From UBA4207 sp964352405 (GTDB taxonomy: Bacteria; Bdellovibrionota; Bacteriovoracia; Bacteriovoracales; Bacteriovoracaceae): DNA of 64,000 nucleotides. The DNA is taken from NCBI GenBank assembly GCA_964352405.1, contig CAYGRY010000003.1, positions 1-64,000 on the forward strand, given 5' to 3'. A program made the translations under genes and the position numbers. Below, piece after piece: positions 8,672 to 17,638 of the stretch; within the stretch, counting starts at the first letter, position 1, and each line of letters starts with the position of its first letter. The notes beneath the pieces are model-generated. The model did no database searches and was not told the origin of the DNA. It saw nothing but the letters and a program-made list of their open reading frames with translations.

Positions 8672-9608
8672 ATCGACCTAGTGCTTTAACAGCAAGTTCA
8701 AGACAATATAAGCAACCCATGTAGTTTGCTTTGTTTAAACCAAACATGTCTAGTGCTGTACCGTGATCAACACTTAGACGTAAGAAATCTAAGCCGAGAG
8801 TAATATTAGCACCAATAAAATGATTCATGGCCTTAAAAGGTGCTAGTCCTTGATCGTGAGAGCTGTATACCAAGAGATCATGTTCTGTGGCTTGATGATA
8901 AATAATATCACCAGAGATTGGGCCTATAAATTCTCTATCCATAAATCCTTGATTAAGTTCTTTGATGACTGGAGAGAATAAAGCTAAATCATTGCCGAGA
9001 ATGCCGTTTTCACCTGCATGGGGATTAATACCTGAGAAATAGACCTTATTAAAACCTTTTGAAAGAAATGCATTTGCGCCAACAAGAACATTATGTATTT
9101 GTTCTTTGATTAGTAGTGGCGTTATTGATGATTCTACTTTATCGAGTGAAATATGATCTGTTAGTAGAAGAACATTCTTTGAAGGGCTAGAAAAAAACAT
9201 CGAGAGATTGCGCCCAAATGTTTGTCTTAGATGGCTCGTATGTCCAGGCATATTTACAGGAAAAGACTTTTTAGAAGCTGGAAGTGTAAAGAGTACATCG
9301 CCTTTATTTAAATCTTTAATAGCCTTCGTGTAAGCGTCGTAAGCTGGACTATCACACCAAATAACCGGCAAAAGAATACTTGAAATGAGTAGATGATCGG
9401 GCTTAATTGAAAAAGGCAATCCGATTGACTTAAGTGTAAGTTTACAAGCTTCTTTGGATGCATAAAGAGTAAAATGCGATTTAGCACCACGTTCAAGCAT
9501 GATGAATGATTTAAAAAAGACTTCGAGACCAATTCCGTTGCTATCACCCTGTGTGACTAAAACTTTGTTAGAATCGCTTGATATAGTGTTTGTTGCTTTC
9601 TCGCTCAA
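8655..9608 (-). CDS. pdxA: 4-hydroxythreonine-4-phosphate dehydrogenase (PdxA)
   Basis: 317 residues. PdxA oxidises 4-phosphohydroxy-threonine in the DXP-dependent route to pyridoxal phosphate. The three metal-binding histidine motifs are present: PGHTSHLRQTFG, INPHAGENGILG and SSHDQGLAPFK, followed by the typical ITLGLDFLRLSVDHGTALD. The N-terminal motif is GDSNGIGLE where GDPAGIGPE is usual. It overlaps the surA-like gene upstream by 41 bp and uvrA downstream by 17 bp. The surA-pdxA order is the same as in enterobacteria. Confidence 0.92.
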   Translation of the reverse strand: MSEKATNTISSDSNKVLVTQGDSNGIGLEVFFKSFIMLERGAKSHFTLYASKEACKLTLKSIGLPFSIKPDHLLISSILLPVIWCDSPAYDAYTKAIKDLNKGDVLFTLPASKKSFPVNMPGHTSHLRQTFGRNLSMFFSSPSKNVLLLTDHISLDKVESSITPLLIKEQIHNVLVGANAFLSKGFNKVYFSGINPHAGENGILGNDLALFSPVIKELNQGFMDREFIGPISGDIIYHQATEHDLLVYSSHDQGLAPFKAMNHFIGANITLGLDFLRLSVDHGTALDMFGLNKANYMGCLYCLELAVKALGRYEKNA

Positions 9609-10485
9609 ACCATAAACTCGTTATTTCATTGGCGACTTGCTCAAATAGCTTTGCTCTAATTCGATCTTTATTTTTTACAAAAATTTCAGACTCTACTAGG
9701 TCCTTTTTTTGAACATAAAAAACGTGAGTGCTACTGCCAAGGCGAATCGAATTAGTAAACGCACCTTCATCGGTACGCTTTAAAAGATCCTTAAGCTCTT
9801 TGGTCAAACCCTCTTCAGTGATATCGCCAAGAGTGTTCGTTTCAACATCTTTAAATTCTTCAGGAAGAGTTCCCGAGACTTGAAATGACTTTAATGCTTC
9901 CTTAAACCGACGTTCCGATTTCTTGGAAAGTTTTCTATCGTCTAAACTAAAATCAACAAGAGTATATCTAAATGAAATAGACTTGTTGTTTTGATTTTCC
10001 TTATAGAAGTTATTTTTAATTTCTTGTTCAGTTACAGAGATTAGCGGCCTAATCACTCTGTCGTTAAAAATATTAAATTCGATCGTTTCTCTAATGAGTT
10101 CAAAGTACTCATCAAAAGTCATGCCGTTACCTTTTAAAAAACTTAAAAGAGCAGCCCTACCAAGACCTAAGCGTTGTTCTGTCGATTTAATTTGCGATTC
10201 GACTTGGTCATCCGAAATAACATAGCCAAGCTCAATAAGTTTATCGCGAACTAAGACACGATTGATTAAAATTTCAATAGCCTGCTTAGTCGTTAGCTTT
10301 TTTCCCATATTATAAATATAAGGAGAGATCTGAGCTCTAGCGCTAACATTGACCTTCATTCTTGTAACAAGAGATTGAGAAATCACTTGTTCATCGACAA
10401 CGGCAACAATCTTATCTAAAAGCTTGGCTTGAATTGGAGCAGATAAAGTAGAAAATAAAACACAAAAAAATAGTGCCAATCGCAT
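9568..10485 (-). CDS. SurA-like periplasmic chaperone / peptidyl-prolyl isomerase
   Basis: 305 residues with a signal peptide (residues 1-20, ending APIQA). Residues 21 to about 170 form a SurA N-terminal chaperone domain, beginning LLDKIVAVVDEQVISQSLV, the characteristic opening of the SurA family. The region 170-280 is in the place of a parvulin domain but is strongly diverged: I see SFRYTLVDFSL and STHVFYVQKKDLVESE but not the intact parvulin active-site pattern. It may act as a chaperone for outer-membrane proteins rather than as an isomerase. It lies between ppiC (74-bp gap) and pdxA (overlap). Confidence 0.82.
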   Translation of the reverse strand: MRLALFFCVLFSTLSAPIQAKLLDKIVAVVDEQVISQSLVTRMKVNVSARAQISPYIYNMGKKLTTKQAIEILINRVLVRDKLIELGYVISDDQVESQIKSTEQRLGLGRAALLSFLKGNGMTFDEYFELIRETIEFNIFNDRVIRPLISVTEQEIKNNFYKENQNNKSISFRYTLVDFSLDDRKLSKKSERRFKEALKSFQVSGTLPEEFKDVETNTLGDITEEGLTKELKDLLKRTDEGAFTNSIRLGSSTHVFYVQKKDLVESEIFVKNKDRIRAKLFEQVANEITSLWFERESNKHYIKRF

Positions 10486-10559
10486 GCAAACCTCAGTTTC
10501 TAAATAACCAGATTAAACTATGCTAAAGGCACTCTTTAGACAAGCTTGCGCAGTGCAAA

Positions 10560-11384
10560 CTATTGAATAGCGCTCTTGTTGACTTCGACTTTTGCACTCT
10601 TGCGCATTTTGTCAAAATATTGAGCTATAATAGAGTCTCGTTTTTGATCATAAATGACTTTTTTATAGAAAGCAGTGTTGATGCTTTTGAAATCTCTTTG
10701 AGCTAGGACCTTGATGATATGGTAGCCAAATTGTGAGCGAACTGGTGGCAAGATTGATCCGACTTTCTTTCCATTAATCGCTTCATAGTATTCAGGCGCA
10801 AGATTAATCTTTGGTTGAAAGCCAATATCTCCGCCAGTATCTGCCGTTGTCGTTTGAGAATATTTATTGGCAAGTTCAGAGAATTTATCTGGTGATTGCT
10901 TCAGAGTTTCGTAAACCTTCATTGCCTGCTTAAGGGCTTCTTCTGTTTCTGGCTTTGAAGGTTCGGCTCTCATTCTAAAAAGAATGTGAGCCGTTCTGTA
11001 TTCTGGGTATTGCTCGTAGTACTTACGAACGTCATCATCAGAAACTACGATCTTTTGTAGTTCATTTTCTAAATCTTTCGAAATTTGTGCATGATAAAGA
11101 ATATCTTCAAGCTTTTCCATAACAACTGGATCTGCTTCAAGCTTATTTTGTTTTGCACGTTGAACACCAAGTTCTCTGTTAATAAGATCATTAAGAACCT
11201 TTTCTTTGGTGACAACTTTATCGCCAACAAAAAGAAGATTTTCTTTATATGCTTTTTCAAACTCAGACTTAAGGATTGTTTTACCATTTACTTTGGCAAC
11301 AACTGGGTCTGATGTATTAGCGTAAGAAAGTGGTGTGCCCAAAATCACCATAGAAATTAAAGGCAAAATCAAAGATCTCTTCAT
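10560..11384 (-). CDS. Parvulin-type peptidyl-prolyl isomerase (PpiC/PrsA-like)
   Basis: 274 residues with a signal peptide of about 22 residues (ending LSYA). A SurA-type N-terminal helical region (residues 25-125) starts DPVVAKVNGKTILKSEFE. It is followed by a complete parvulin rotamase domain (about 130-235): YRTAHILFRM, FSELANKYSQ, TGGDIGF and GYHIIKVL are all recognisable. It should catalyse prolyl isomerisation on secreted proteins in the periplasm. An ATG with a GGAG-like site precedes it. It is the second gene of the mfd unit, upstream of the surA-like gene, so two periplasmic foldases are made together. Confidence 0.9.
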   Translation of the reverse strand: MKRSLILPLISMVILGTPLSYANTSDPVVAKVNGKTILKSEFEKAYKENLLFVGDKVVTKEKVLNDLINRELGVQRAKQNKLEADPVVMEKLEDILYHAQISKDLENELQKIVVSDDDVRKYYEQYPEYRTAHILFRMRAEPSKPETEEALKQAMKVYETLKQSPDKFSELANKYSQTTTADTGGDIGFQPKINLAPEYYEAINGKKVGSILPPVRSQFGYHIIKVLAQRDFKSINTAFYKKVIYDQKRDSIIAQYFDKMRKSAKVEVNKSAIQ

Positions 11385-11456
11385 GAGTACTTCGCTCCGA
11401 ATAAATTAAGTAAATCCTTGGAATTAGTATACCAGAAAAATCTGACGTGCCATACC

Positions 11457-14400
11457 TTAGTTGGCAGGAAAGATTTGCATGACAGTTTTTTGCGCCAATT
11501 CGAGTGCCGATTCTGGATCAAGCGGAGTCTTGCTGGAGATCATTAATCTAAAATCTGGAGTGAACTGGTATGTTTTTGGTTGCTTCATAAAAGTCTCAAC
11601 GATCTTATTTCTTAGCGAAGCATCAGTCTCAAGAACACTCTTGTCAAAGCGTAGGACCATACTTTGTTCAGCCACAGTCGCATGCGTGACTGCTAGCTCT
11701 CGTAGGACCAGTCTTGTTTTTAGGATGGCAATGAGTCCACGCAATTCTTTTGATGGTGCACCATATGAATCAATTGTTTCAGAGAAAATTGAATCAAGTG
11801 AATCAACGGAATCAGCATTTGAAAGTCTCTTGTAGAGTCTTAGCCTCTCACTTGGGTCAGCAACATATGAATTGGGTATATAGCAAGGAAAGGGAGAAGT
11901 GATCTCAATATCACGTTTTTGTCGCCTGGTTTCGCCCTTTAATTCACTTATGGCTTCTCTTAAGAGTTCCATATAAAGTTCAAGACCCACGGCTTCGACG
12001 TGACCTGATTGCTGTCCTCCAAGAATGTCGCCTGCACCGCGAATTTCAAGGTCACAGTTGGCGATATTAAAACCACTGCCCATTTCTGCATAAGTTTGAA
12101 GAGCCTTAAGACGTTTTTCAGCATCAGGAGAAACTCTTCTAAGTTTAGGTACGACAAAATAGGCATAGGCTTTTTTATCAGATCGCCCAATTCTTCCACG
12201 TAATTGGTGAAGCTGTGACAAGCCATAAGTATCAGCGCGATCGATGATCATGGTGTTGGCATTTGGAATATCAATACCACTTTCAATAATCGTGGTTGAA
12301 ATCAAAATTTGATAATCACCTTTATAAAAAGCGGCCATACGCTTTTCAAGTTCACGCTCAGGAAGTTGACCATGGGCAATGATAATTTTTGCATCGGGAA
12401 CTAGCTCTCTAATTTTAGCGGCATATTCTTCAATATCATAAACACGATTATGCACGATGAAAGCTTGGCCACCACGCTGAAGCTCTTTCTTTAGTGCAAG
12501 CTGTAAAGTCAGCTCATCTTCTTTGATGACGTAGGTCTTTATCGATTGGCGCTTAGGCGGCGAAGTTTTGATTAGAGAAAGTTCACGAAGACCTAAAAAA
12601 GCCATTTGAAGAGTTCGTGGAATTGGAGTGGCAGTAAGAGTCAAGAAATCCACTTCAGCACGAAGGAGTTTTAGTTTTTCTTTGTGTCCAACACCAAAGC
12701 GCTGCTCTTCATCAACAATAACAAGACCTAAGTCTTTGTATTTAACTTTTTCTGAAAGAAGTTTGTGAGTGCCGATGACAATATCAACTTCACCAAGCTC
12801 AAGCTTCGCAACAATTTCTTTCTCTTCTTTGGCCGTTTTAAAACGAGATAAAAAATCAATCTTCACAGGGAAATTCTTAAATCTAGAGCTGAAGGAATTA
12901 TAATGTTGGAGCGCCAAGACTGTTGTTGGAACTAGAACGGCAACTTGGTTTTTATCTTCGACGGCCTTAAAGGCTGCGCGCATGGCAACTTCTGTCTTTC
13001 CAAAACCAACATCTCCACAAACCAGATGATCCATCGGAAGCGGTTTTTGCATTGATTCGATAACATCATCAATGGCCGAAAGTTGGTCCGGTGTTTCTTT
13101 AAAAGGGAAGGATTTTTCAAATTCTCGGTAGAGTTCATCTGGTGGTGAAAAAGAAAAGGCGGGATTACTTTCACGTTCTGCTTGAAGTTTTAATAGGTCA
13201 AACGCAAGTTGCTTTGCTGACTTTTTGGCGCGATCTCGTAGGACTGCAAATTTATTAGTTCTTAAAGAGTCAACCGTCTGTGTTGACTGAGCATCCGCAT
13301 GTTTTTGAACTAAGTTCATGCGATATACAGGAAGATAAACCTTATCATTGGCGGTATATTCTATGACTAAGAAGTCACTTTCTGTACCACCGGCTTGCAT
13401 CGTTTCAAGGCCTAAGTATTTACCGACGCCATGTTGATTGTGAACGACGTAATCGCCAACTTTTAAAGAGGCAAGTTGTTCAGCAAAAAGATCGATGTCA
13501 CGCTTTTTAATGACTTTAGATTTACTTTGTTTATTAACAAATAAATCAGACTCAGAAAGAACCAAGAACTTCTCACTTGGGTAATAAAAGCCGTGAGAGA
13601 TTTTGAAATCAATATATTCAATTCGATCGAGGATTTTAGGACTTAAGAAAAGTTCAGCAAAGCTCTTAAATTCCTTTTTAGAGCTATCTGAGCTACAAGC
13701 AAAAATAATTCGACCTGTAGACTGAAATTCCTTGTCTATATGTTCGAAAATTTTCTTAATCAGCTCTTTACCAGAACTACCATCAGCAAAATAATTTTTA
13801 AAATGCTGAAGTGTAGATTCAAGTGGAATATCTAGGGTGTTATTTTCGTCATCATTAAAAGAAGTCAGCGCGATGTCATCAATATTAAATCTTAGGAATT
13901 CAGGCCATTTGCTACTAAGGTCGTAAAGTTTACTTGGTTCAGGCAACAAGCTAATTTCACTTTCATCAAGGTTAAGTCGTTCGTGATCACTTTTGAGTGT
14001 TTCAAAAAACGAAGACTGCTCTTGTTCACATTGAAGTGGCGAAATGACATGCATAACAACATGAGCGATATCTTTTAAGTAATCTGAAATCGTTTCTGAT
14101 GACTCAAAAAAAAGTGGCGCATAGGCACACCAATTTTCGAAAAGCTCACCTTGATTAAGCTTCTCAAAAATATTTTTTCTAAACTCGTGCTTTGCTCTTT
14201 GTCCTGGAGCCGGCTGAGGTATATTTTCTCTTAGGGCGATTTGATAATTCTTTCCAGTCAGCGCTTGGGGTGTAGCACTTAAAGAGACAGACTCAACTGG
14301 TTGATCACGAAGCGTTCTTTGTGTTTCGGGATCGATTAAAAAAACCTCTTCAACCATATCGTCGAAATAGTGAAGACGAATGGGTTTGGCACCAAATGGA

Positions 14401-14987
14401 AAAACATCAACAATTCCGCCTTTTATACAAAAAGTGCCAGGCTCTTCAACGGTTGTGGCTACCGCATAACCCCTGTCGACCAGTTCTTTAGCAAGTTGGC
14501 CTGGAGAAATTATGTCGGAGGGATGTATTGAAAATTGGTTACTATTAATAAATTCTTTAGGCGGAACGCGAAGCGCAAGACTTTCAGCCGTGCAAACAAT
14601 CATCAGCCTAGTATCCGGCTCAAGACTTCCTGATTTTAAATTGACTATATCCTGTAGCGTTAAAAAACGATCGTAGAGATTTCGTTCAGACACAAAAAAA
14701 TCACTATAAGGAGAAACTTCGTGGCCACTGAAAATCTTTATGCGCCATGACTCGTTAAAATTTGTTTTAAGAAAGTCATAAATCTCTTCTTGCAGTTCTG
14801 AATCGGGACATACAACGAGGTGAACACCCTTCAAAAATTCATTTGCAGATAAATTTTTAAGGATAAAAAGCCATTGCTCATAATTAACACCACGCAAAGA
14901 AGTGCATAAATCGTCTGATTTATTAATTTCTAAAAGTCGGCTTTGAAGCGTAGCAAAAATCATCGTTGGCTCAAGAGATAAATTCAA
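11457..14987 (-). CDS. mfd: Transcription-repair coupling factor
   Basis: 1176 residues, full length. Mfd removes RNA polymerase stalled at lesions and recruits UvrA. Order of domains: UvrB-like N-terminal region (GRIRLHYFDDMVEEVF-like part near 200-260), the CarD-like RNA polymerase interaction domain (VGDYVVHNQHGVGKYLGLE, about 500), then a RecG-like translocase. The translocase shows VCGDVGFGKTEVAMRAAF (Walker A), VDEEQRFG (DEEQ box), TLTATPIPRTL and ESGIDIPNANT, followed by the TRG-type LHQLRGRIGRS. The first codon given is TTG; an ATG at 14963 (MIFATL) is an equally plausible start, since neither has a clear ribosome site. It leads the minus-strand unit that also contains uvrA. Confidence 0.95.
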   Translation of the reverse strand: MNLSLEPTMIFATLQSRLLEINKSDDLCTSLRGVNYEQWLFILKNLSANEFLKGVHLVVCPDSELQEEIYDFLKTNFNESWRIKIFSGHEVSPYSDFFVSERNLYDRFLTLQDIVNLKSGSLEPDTRLMIVCTAESLALRVPPKEFINSNQFSIHPSDIISPGQLAKELVDRGYAVATTVEEPGTFCIKGGIVDVFPFGAKPIRLHYFDDMVEEVFLIDPETQRTLRDQPVESVSLSATPQALTGKNYQIALRENIPQPAPGQRAKHEFRKNIFEKLNQGELFENWCAYAPLFFESSETISDYLKDIAHVVMHVISPLQCEQEQSSFFETLKSDHERLNLDESEISLLPEPSKLYDLSSKWPEFLRFNIDDIALTSFNDDENNTLDIPLESTLQHFKNYFADGSSGKELIKKIFEHIDKEFQSTGRIIFACSSDSSKKEFKSFAELFLSPKILDRIEYIDFKISHGFYYPSEKFLVLSESDLFVNKQSKSKVIKKRDIDLFAEQLASLKVGDYVVHNQHGVGKYLGLETMQAGGTESDFLVIEYTANDKVYLPVYRMNLVQKHADAQSTQTVDSLRTNKFAVLRDRAKKSAKQLAFDLLKLQAERESNPAFSFSPPDELYREFEKSFPFKETPDQLSAIDDVIESMQKPLPMDHLVCGDVGFGKTEVAMRAAFKAVEDKNQVAVLVPTTVLALQHYNSFSSRFKNFPVKIDFLSRFKTAKEEKEIVAKLELGEVDIVIGTHKLLSEKVKYKDLGLVIVDEEQRFGVGHKEKLKLLRAEVDFLTLTATPIPRTLQMAFLGLRELSLIKTSPPKRQSIKTYVIKEDELTLQLALKKELQRGGQAFIVHNRVYDIEEYAAKIRELVPDAKIIIAHGQLPERELEKRMAAFYKGDYQILISTTIIESGIDIPNANTMIIDRADTYGLSQLHQLRGRIGRSDKKAYAYFVVPKLRRVSPDAEKRLKALQTYAEMGSGFNIANCDLEIRGAGDILGGQQSGHVEAVGLELYMELLREAISELKGETRRQKRDIEITSPFPCYIPNSYVADPSERLRLYKRLSNADSVDSLDSIFSETIDSYGAPSKELRGLIAILKTRLVLRELAVTHATVAEQSMVLRFDKSVLETDASLRNKIVETFMKQPKTYQFTPDFRLMISSKTPLDPESALELAQKTVMQIFPAN

Positions 14988-15136
14988 AACAGGAACATGC
15001 CACTATCGTTACGCAATCGTCCATATAAACAAATTGGACAAGCCATTTTTGGAGATTCCAAAATGTTTCCAATATGTTAACAAATCATGTATTCTTCGAA
15101 TCAAAAAATAAAGTCTAAGTTACGGGAGCAATTGAG

Positions 15137-15577
15137 ATGTCGAACACGAATCTTGACGTCTATATGCCGGTCATTATTTTAATGATTCTGGCTTTTGTTT
15201 TAGTTGGTGGTGCGCTGTTGGTTGCTAAGATTTTGCGACCAAGCAATCCAACAGAACTTAAACAAACTGAATATGAATGTGGTGAGCTGCCTGTGGGTGT
15301 GGCTTGGTCTAACTTCAATGTTCGTTTCTACGTTGTTTCACTTATTTTTATCGTCTTTGATGTTGAGGGTGCTTTAATGTTCCCCCTGGCATCTATCTAT
15401 AAGAAATATAATGATGCTGGTGCCGGTGGCGTTGTTCTCGCAACCTTTCTTTTGTTCATTGGCATATTAGCCGCTGGTGTTGTTTATTGCTGGCGTAAGG
15501 GTGATCTTGACTGGGTTAGAAGCTTTCAAACTCCAGCAAAAAATAACCAACGCACTCAAGGTGTTGTGAATGAATAA
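15137..15577 (+). CDS. nuoA: NADH-quinone oxidoreductase subunit A
   Basis: 146 residues with three membrane helices. NuoA is a small subunit at the junction of the two arms of complex I. The conserved loop is present (EYECGELPVGVAW), followed by FNVRFYVVSLIFIVFDVEG with the conserved acidic residues at the start of helix 2. A gggag site precedes the ATG. It is the first gene of the complex I membrane-arm operon and overlaps nuoH by 8 bp. The usual next genes, nuoB, C, D, E, F, G and I, are not in the window. Confidence 0.95.
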   Translation: MSNTNLDVYMPVIILMILAFVLVGGALLVAKILRPSNPTELKQTEYECGELPVGVAWSNFNVRFYVVSLIFIVFDVEGALMFPLASIYKKYNDAGAGGVVLATFLLFIGILAAGVVYCWRKGDLDWVRSFQTPAKNNQRTQGVVNE

Positions 15578-16766
15578 TACAATCGTAAGCTATTTCTTAC
15601 AGTTCGAAGAATTTCAAACTGTTGTGACAAAACTTTCAGAAATTACTGGTGCAAATGCCACATCTTTAGTTGCTTTTGTCATCTTTGCCGTTGCTGCAGT
15701 TGTAGTTCTTGGAGCACTTGCAACTGTTGGTGGGCTTGGAACTTACGCTGAAAGAAAAATTTCTGCCGATCTTCAAATGAGACAAGGTCCTAACCGTGTT
15801 GGACCTTATGGAATTCTTCAGTTTCTTGCAGATGGCGTGAAGATGATCATGAAAGAAGATATCGTTCCAAGACATGCCGATAAGCTTACGTTCAATATCG
15901 CTCCTCTTCTATGTATGCTTGGAGTGATGGCAACGTTCGCAGTTCTACCATTTTCAAGTGGCTTCACCATGACAGACCTTGATGTCGGCGTGTTCTACTT
16001 GATCGGTGTTTCATCTCTCGTGGGTGTTGGTATTTTTCTTGGTGGTTACTCATCAAACTCAAAATGGTCAATGCTTGGTGGAATGCGTGGAGCTTCTCAA
16101 ATTATTAGTTATGAAGTTCCGGTAACACTTTCAATTTTAGCAATTGTTCTTTTGTCTGGCGGCATGTCTTTTGGAACAATTGTTTCTGCTCAAGGAGCAT
16201 GGCCTCATCAGTGGTTTGTTCTTCACAACCCATTTACCTTTATTGCGTTTATAGTTCTGTTTATTGGTGTCTTGGCCGAAACAAACAGAGCGCCTTTCGA
16301 TCTACCAGAAGCTGAGTCAGAGCTTGTTTCTGGTTACCATACTGAATTTACCGGAATGAGATTCGGCTTTTTTGCTTTAGCTGAATATATGGAAGTCTTT
16401 GTTGTTTGCGGTGTCGTAGCAGCTTTATTTCTTGGTGGATACAATGTTCCTTTTGGTCTTGGCGAAGGAACTTTCCTGATGGAAAAACTTCATGTTCCAG
16501 CCATTCATGCCAAGGGCGTTGGTCAGCTTCTTCAAGTTGGCTCTTTTGTTTCTAAAACACTTGCACTTTATTATGTTGTTATTTGGATTCGTTGGACATT
16601 GCCTAGACTAAGAGTGGATCACTTGATGACTCTTTGTTGGAAGTACCTAACCCCAATCGCTTTATTTAATCTAGTTGGTTGTGCCTTGTGGATGTTCTTC
16701 TTTCACGGTCAATCAATCTGGCAACTCCTTGGTCACCTTGGTGGTGGTCATGGCGGCGGACATTAA
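15570..16766 (+). CDS. nuoH: NADH-quinone oxidoreductase subunit H
   Basis: 398 residues, about eight membrane helices. NuoH forms the quinone-binding chamber at the membrane end of the peripheral arm. Diagnostic stretches are present: YAERKISADLQMRQGPNRVG, ISYEVPVTLSIL, AETNRAPFDLPEAESELVSG and FGFFALAEYMEVF. The protein is longer than the common form by a short His/Gly-rich tail (HLGGGHGGGH). It overlaps nuoA by 8 bp and is followed 19 bp later by nuoJ. nuoI, which normally separates H from J, is absent. Confidence 0.96.
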   Translation: MNNTIVSYFLQFEEFQTVVTKLSEITGANATSLVAFVIFAVAAVVVLGALATVGGLGTYAERKISADLQMRQGPNRVGPYGILQFLADGVKMIMKEDIVPRHADKLTFNIAPLLCMLGVMATFAVLPFSSGFTMTDLDVGVFYLIGVSSLVGVGIFLGGYSSNSKWSMLGGMRGASQIISYEVPVTLSILAIVLLSGGMSFGTIVSAQGAWPHQWFVLHNPFTFIAFIVLFIGVLAETNRAPFDLPEAESELVSGYHTEFTGMRFGFFALAEYMEVFVVCGVVAALFLGGYNVPFGLGEGTFLMEKLHVPAIHAKGVGQLLQVGSFVSKTLALYYVVIWIRWTLPRLRVDHLMTLCWKYLTPIALFNLVGCALWMFFFHGQSIWQLLGHLGGGHGGGH

Positions 16767-16785
16767 TAAGTAACTGGAGATTTTT

Positions 16786-17322
16786 GTGTTTGATCAAATT
16801 CTTTTTATACTTTCGGCTGTCATTACCATGGGTGGTGCTTTAGCTGTCGTATTTTCAAATAACCTAATGCACGCCTGTGTTTACTTGCTTGCAAGTCTAT
16901 TCGGTGTGGCTGGATTGTATGCGACACTTAACGCTGACTTTTTGGCTGCCACTCAGCTAGTTGTTTACGCCGGTGGTGTTGTTATTCTTATGCTTTTTGC
17001 CATCATGCTAACTGGTGGAGTTCAATCAACAGTAAATAAATTTGGTATCGTTAAAGTTCCTGGAATGGGCAATGCTAAAACTTATTCGGCTGCAGGCTTA
17101 GCGGCTGTTGTAATCTCTTTTGTCTTATTTAAAATTCTAAAAAATGCAGCAGCAATGCCGGCCAAAGGTCAGATGGCTTATGAAAGTACTGTTGAGAAAC
17201 TTGGTGGCTTATTAGTAAGTGATCACGTTCTTGCCTTTGAGCTTTCATCAATTTTACTTCTTGGTGCACTGGTTGGGGCAGCAGTTATCGCCCGCCCAAG
17301 ACATATTAAGGATGATGTATGA
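16786..17322 (+). CDS. nuoJ: NADH-quinone oxidoreductase subunit J
   Basis: 178 residues with five membrane helices. It is recognisable by ADFLAATQLVVYAGGVVILM, the distorted helix (pi-bulge region) of subunit J, and the N-terminal LMHACVYLLASLFGVAGLY. The start codon is GTG, with ctggaga 6-12 bases upstream. It overlaps the nuoK start by four bases (ATGA). It works next to NuoK and NuoA in the proton-coupling E-channel. Confidence 0.94.
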   Translation: MFDQILFILSAVITMGGALAVVFSNNLMHACVYLLASLFGVAGLYATLNADFLAATQLVVYAGGVVILMLFAIMLTGGVQSTVNKFGIVKVPGMGNAKTYSAAGLAAVVISFVLFKILKNAAAMPAKGQMAYESTVEKLGGLLVSDHVLAFELSSILLLGALVGAAVIARPRHIKDDV

Positions 17323-17624
17323 TCACATTGCCATCATATCTCTTTATCTCATTTGTGCTTTTTATTTGCGGCTTAGTCGTTATGATCGCGAGAAAAAATA
17401 TCGTCGCCATCATGCTTGGTATTGAGCTTATTCTTAATGCTGCTGCTTTAAACTTTGCGGCCTATACAAAATTTATCAATCAAAATTTAGATGGACATAT
17501 AATTTCATTGTTCATCATTGTAATTGCAGCCGCTGAAGCAGCTGTGGGTCTTGCGATCGTGATTCGTTTTTATCAGATCAAAGAAAGTATCCACATCGAT
17601 GATGCGACTCAACTCCAAAGCTGA
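17319..17624 (+). CDS. nuoK: NADH-quinone oxidoreductase subunit K
   Basis: 101 residues with three membrane helices, the normal size. The two buried glutamates needed for proton transfer are in place: E36 in GIELILN (helix 2) and E73 in AAAEAAVGLAIV (helix 3). The start overlaps the nuoJ stop (ATGA), indicating coupled translation. nuoL begins 14 bp further on. Confidence 0.96.
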   Translation: MITLPSYLFISFVLFICGLVVMIARKNIVAIMLGIELILNAAALNFAAYTKFINQNLDGHIISLFIIVIAAAEAAVGLAIVIRFYQIKESIHIDDATQLQS

Positions 17625-17638
17625 AGGACGGGAATTTC

